A stretch of 5,747 bases of DNA from Candidatus Cloacimonadota bacterium (GTDB taxonomy: Bacteria; Cloacimonadota; Cloacimonadia; Cloacimonadales; TCS61), in NCBI GenBank assembly GCA_023133395.1, contig JAGLWO010000406.1, positions 1-5,747 of the forward strand. Reading direction: 5' to 3'. The notes beneath the pieces were generated by a model, which did no database searches, was not told the origin of the DNA, and saw only the letters and a program-made list of their open reading frames with translations. Positions 5,001 through 5,747 of this stretch are shown piece by piece (position 1 is the first letter of the stretch; the number at the start of each line of letters is the position of its first letter). Position numbers and translations under genes: made by a program.

Positions 5001-5747
5001 ATTACATTTAATAACGGATACTGGTATTATCCTGATGTTTATATTGCTTGTTATGATGTAACAGATCTAGATGAAACAATTTATAACATCGATATTCAGA
5101 TTGAAGGAGCAAAAGATGACCCCGCAGGGAATACTCAGGTTCCATATACAGAACCGGATGCTTTTGATATTGTAATGGGACAACCGGTTGTATGTACGGT
5201 AACTCCAATTCCTGACCTCATTACTGATTCTGATGTTGGAGTCGGTACTTTTACTATAGAAGTTTATTATTGCCAGGATATGATCACCGACGGAACAGCA
5301 GATCCAGTAATTACTTTCCCAGTTGAAGATCCCACAAACACAATTACCTATAACGACACTCTTAGTTATTGGGAAACTGATAACAGAACATGGATTGCAG
5401 CTTATAATGTTGCAGATGTAAATGAAACTTTACTTGATATTGATATACATGTCGAAGGTGCTCGGGATCTTCTCTCAGGAAATCTCCAGGAACCTAAAGA
5501 CGAAGCAGATGTCTTTGATATCGATACGGAAAATCCTGTAGTTACATATGTAACACCTACTCCGTCTTTAATTACAGATTCTGATGTTGGAACTAATACC
5601 TTTACATTAACAGTGGATTACAGTGAAGATATGTTAACAGATGGAACAGCAGATCCTGTAATTACATTCCCTATTGAAGACCCACTTAATACGATAACAT
5701 TTAATCATGGTACCTGGTCAGATGCTGATACTTATGTAGCTTATTAT
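2007..5747 (+). CDS. Giant secreted repeat protein with bacterial Ig-like domains, putative surface adhesin (3' partial)
   Basis: The frame stays open from ATG 2007 to the window edge, giving 1247 residues with no stop. Residues 1-22 are a Sec signal peptide. Residues about 24-149 and 150-275 form two N-terminal modules, each with an acidic EF-hand/dockerin-like segment followed by a beta strand ending in a polar loop (DIYISDSISDT and KIKIRFTEPLNTS). Residues about 276-376 form an Ig-like module with FSRAI and DTAGN. From residue 377 a tandem array of units of about 114 residues begins: R0 divergent, R1-R6 full, R7 cut. Recurrent motifs are TENP, VTP.P.LITDSDVG, EDMLTDGTADPVITFP, NTITFN, DVNETI, DIDVHIEGA, DDPAGN and DVFDI, a pattern familiar from large bacterial Ig-like-repeat proteins. 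The protein is very acidic (R1: 24 Asp/Glu, one Lys, no Arg). Adhesion or a surface stalk role is inferred. The anchor or secretion signal would be at the missing C-terminus. No enzymatic motif was seen. Confidence 0.92.
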   Translation, partial: MKKILYFSILLLVLGLNSIAYAQSRCNVQNIVTRDNNFDGWVDAFDIYISDSISDTLGGATDWAALNAAGIKTDFIVGGDYALMIDSLNTGEFVGDNIFRAHISMQTSVGTGFTGNITLQYISNPARRIWDIYSTYLESFTPQPVFDGASPLLIEINTFDEEGGDDFVDKIKIRFTEPLNTSWHPLAPPYHPNTIFHFTDDIFEGVFLEHYGFETSVLTNDTYVIHIPNADTLNNGNPTIGFIPMLPDWGFTNTIPDNPYALRDPSSNLAVYGGGPYITEATTKQVGSDTYITIKFSRAIEGSSVDISDFEVILDDVNQTIISVDISEVADSLVTLEVANIPPGLSGTNKLRLTSTLCIEDTAGNKNTVITWVNIRDGISPSVDNVVPSPLLITDSVVGSATFTITVDFDEIMEGTGDPVSFPVENPTNTISFVNGNWFGDTYIATYNVADVNETIPDIDIEISGVYDGAGNLLNLHTEQDAFDIDTENPEVVLVTPTPALISDANVGINTFSLTIDYDEDMLTGGTADPVITFPVEYPLNTITFNHGTWSDADTYIAYYNVVDVDETVYDIDVHIEGTKDDPAGNTQVIYDETDVFDINTENPEVVLVTPNPALITDSDVGTNTFTLTVDYSEDMLTDGTADPVITFPIEDPTTTITFNYGIWSDANTYVTYYDVADANETITGIDVHIGGATDPEGNPQVPKDEVDVFDIDTENPEVVSVTPNLDLISDSDAGMGTFTLTVVYDEDMLTDGTADPVITFPNENPLNTITFNSGSWSDVITYIAIYRVFDVNETIPDIDVHIEGAIDDPAGNTQVIYNEADVFDIDTENPTVLSVTPAPALITDSDVGFFIFSLTIVYNEDMLIDGSANPVITFPNEDPVNTLSLSPIGFWANKVTYIQRFNVLDANETILDIDVHIESAQDDPAGNTQVQYDEADVFSIDTENPEVVSVSPSPVLITDSDVGIGTFCITISYDEYMLTDGTADPVITFPVENPLNTITFNNGYWYYPDVYIACYDVTDLDETIYNIDIQIEGAKDDPAGNTQVPYTEPDAFDIVMGQPVVCTVTPIPDLITDSDVGVGTFTIEVYYCQDMITDGTADPVITFPVEDPTNTITYNDTLSYWETDNRTWIAAYNVADVNETLLDIDIHVEGARDLLSGNLQEPKDEADVFDIDTENPVVTYVTPTPSLITDSDVGTNTFTLTVDYSEDMLTDGTADPVITFPIEDPLNTITFNHGTWSDADTYVAYY
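2109..2144 (+). other. EF-hand/dockerin-like calcium loop
   Basis: Residues 35-46, DNNFDGWVDAFD, fit the 12-residue calcium loop: Asp1, Asn3, Asp5, Gly6, hydrophobic 8 and Asp12. A degenerate counterpart lies at residues 160-169 (DEEGGDDFVD, bases 2484-2513), where the glycine is replaced. Calcium binding is inferred from the motif. Unlike a true dockerin, only one good loop is present per module. Confidence 0.5.
2832..3134 (+). other. Ig-like module preceding the repeat array
   Basis: Residues 276-376 begin PYITEATT, then TYITIKFSRAI, a mid-domain VANIPPGLSG and an IEDTAGN turn near the end. This order of strands and turns resembles bacterial Ig-like domains in exported proteins. It is related in style, but not closely in sequence, to the repeats that follow. 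It contains one cysteine (Cys358). Confidence 0.5.
3135..3461 (+). repeat. Ig-like repeat R0, divergent first unit (109 aa)
   Basis: Residues 377-485 align with the later units from the first residue: DGISP in place of DTENP, then VVPSPLLITDS, TFTITVDFDEIM, SFPVENP and NTISF, ending DAFDI. It is five residues shorter than R1 and is the most diverged unit of the array, including loss of the otherwise constant ADPVIT segment (GDPVS here). Confidence 0.85.
3462..3803 (+). repeat. Ig-like repeat R1 (114 aa)
   Basis: Residues 486-599 are a canonical unit beginning DTENPEVVLVTP, with EDMLTGGTADPVITFP, NTITFNHGTWSDADTY, DIDVHIEGTKDDPAGN and a closing DVFDI. Twenty-four of 114 residues are Asp or Glu against a single Lys. 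It resembles the second half of the visible R7 closely at base level. Confidence 0.93.
3804..4142 (+). repeat. Ig-like repeat R2 (113 aa)
   Basis: Residues 600-712 begin NTENPEVV. The DDPAGN turn is changed to DPEGN with one residue lost. Bases 3849-3928 are identical to bases 5568-5647 in R7. Confidence 0.93.
3849..3928 (+). repeat. 80-bp exact direct repeat, copy 1 (in R2)
   Basis: These 80 bases are identical to 5568-5647, separated by 1719 bp. They encode the LITDSDVGTNTFTLTVDY segment and the following SEDMLTDG. Other repeat pairs differ by silent changes in this region, so the identity suggests recent copying rather than selection on the protein alone. Confidence 0.9.
4143..4484 (+). 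repeat. Ig-like repeat R3 (114 aa)
   Basis: Residues 713-826 are a full unit beginning DTENPEVVSVTP. It is most like R5 across the GTADPVITFP and ENPLNTITFN segment at base level, and like R4 across the closing NTQVIYNEADVFDI junction. Confidence 0.93.
4485..4829 (+). repeat. Ig-like repeat R4 (115 aa)
   Basis: Residues 827-941 begin DTENPTVLSVTP. The middle diverges: DVGFFIF, GSANPVITFP and a changed loop SPIGFWANKVTY with one extra residue replace the usual NxGxWSDADTY. The ends remain close to consensus. Confidence 0.92.
4830..5171 (+). repeat. Ig-like repeat R5 (114 aa), cysteine-containing
   Basis: Residues 942-1055 are a full unit beginning DTENPEVVSVSP. It carries two cysteines absent from R0-R4, Cys969 (TFCIT) and Cys1015 (YIACYDV), each replacing a residue inside a predicted beta strand. 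It ends DAFDI instead of DVFDI. Confidence 0.92.
5172..5522 (+). repeat. Ig-like repeat R6 (117 aa), with variant linker
   Basis: Residues 1056-1172 begin VMGQPVV in place of DTENPxVV, so the acidic linker is lost here. It has three extra residues around the loop NDTLSYWETDNRTW and two cysteines, Cys1063 and Cys1089. The usual DDPAGN becomes DLLSGN. It returns to consensus at DEADVFDI. Confidence 0.92.
5523..5747 (+). repeat. Ig-like repeat R7 (75 aa visible, cut by window edge)
   Basis: Residues 1173-1247 begin DTENPVVTYVTP and run to the edge near the YVAYY strand. The first part is base-identical to R2 over 80 nt. The later NTITFNHGTWSDADTY part matches R1 instead. The array presumably continues beyond the window. 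Confidence 0.92.
5568..5647 (+). repeat. 80-bp exact direct repeat, copy 2 (in R7)
   Basis: This is the partner of the copy in R2. The match stops at a silent third-position change after GGA-AC (ACT in R2, ACA here), and upstream at the codon before the leucine (GCC in R2, TCT here). Confidence 0.9.

Noticed and set aside
2960..5208. Four minus-strand open frames at 2960-3220, 3307-3495, 4457-4738 and 5008-5208
   Set aside because: They lie antisense to the repeat-protein gene and arise from its repeated sequence. Their translations show only low-complexity reflections of the repeats.
3135..5747. Periodic repeats considered as a CRISPR array or DNA satellite
   Set aside because: The period of about 342 bp is a multiple of three, the units are in one open frame and differences preserve protein motifs, so this is a coding domain array.

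Overview
The window is AT-rich bacterial DNA with three co-oriented plus-strand genes: the 3' end of a type IV pilus platform gene (pilC type), a complete prepilin peptidase gene (pilD type), and the first 1247 codons of a very large secreted repeat protein that runs off the right edge. AT bias, an A/T-rich intergenic region, Gram-negative-type pilus genes and a giant protein of Asp-rich Ig-like repeats suggest an environmental or anaerobic Gram-negative bacterium. Repeat proteins of this look are common in FCB-group and candidate-phylum genomes such as Cloacimonadota, but that placement is a low-confidence inference. No tRNA, rRNA, CRISPR array, insertion sequence or phage gene is visible.

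Positions 1-606 hold the C-terminal half of PilC, the inner-membrane platform of a type IV pilus or related type II secretion machine. A strong intrinsic terminator at 621-657 follows it. The prepilin peptidase at 671-1438 keeps its two zinc-type CxxC pairs and both catalytic aspartates. It would cleave and N-methylate the pilins or pseudopilins assembled on the PilC platform, so the two genes belong to one pathway.

Positions 1439-2006 are a 568-base non-coding, very AT-rich stretch. It holds candidate promoters, two perfect 16-bp palindromes and several hairpin-forming inverted repeats. It ends in a strong Shine-Dalgarno sequence (1994-2000) serving the start codon at 2007.

From 2007 to the right edge an uninterrupted frame encodes an exported protein. 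It has a Sec signal peptide, two N-terminal modules that each carry an EF-hand/dockerin-like acidic segment (the second degenerate), one Ig-like module, and then a tandem array of about 114-residue bacterial Ig-like repeats. There is one divergent unit (R0), six full units (R1-R6) and a seventh (R7) cut by the window edge. The array is strongly acidic and shows nucleotide-level mosaicism between units, as expected for a surface adhesin or stalk protein evolving by internal recombination. Its C-terminus, which would show how it is anchored or secreted, lies outside the window. No wholly new system can be demonstrated. The repeat array and its structured leader are the parts most worth following up.
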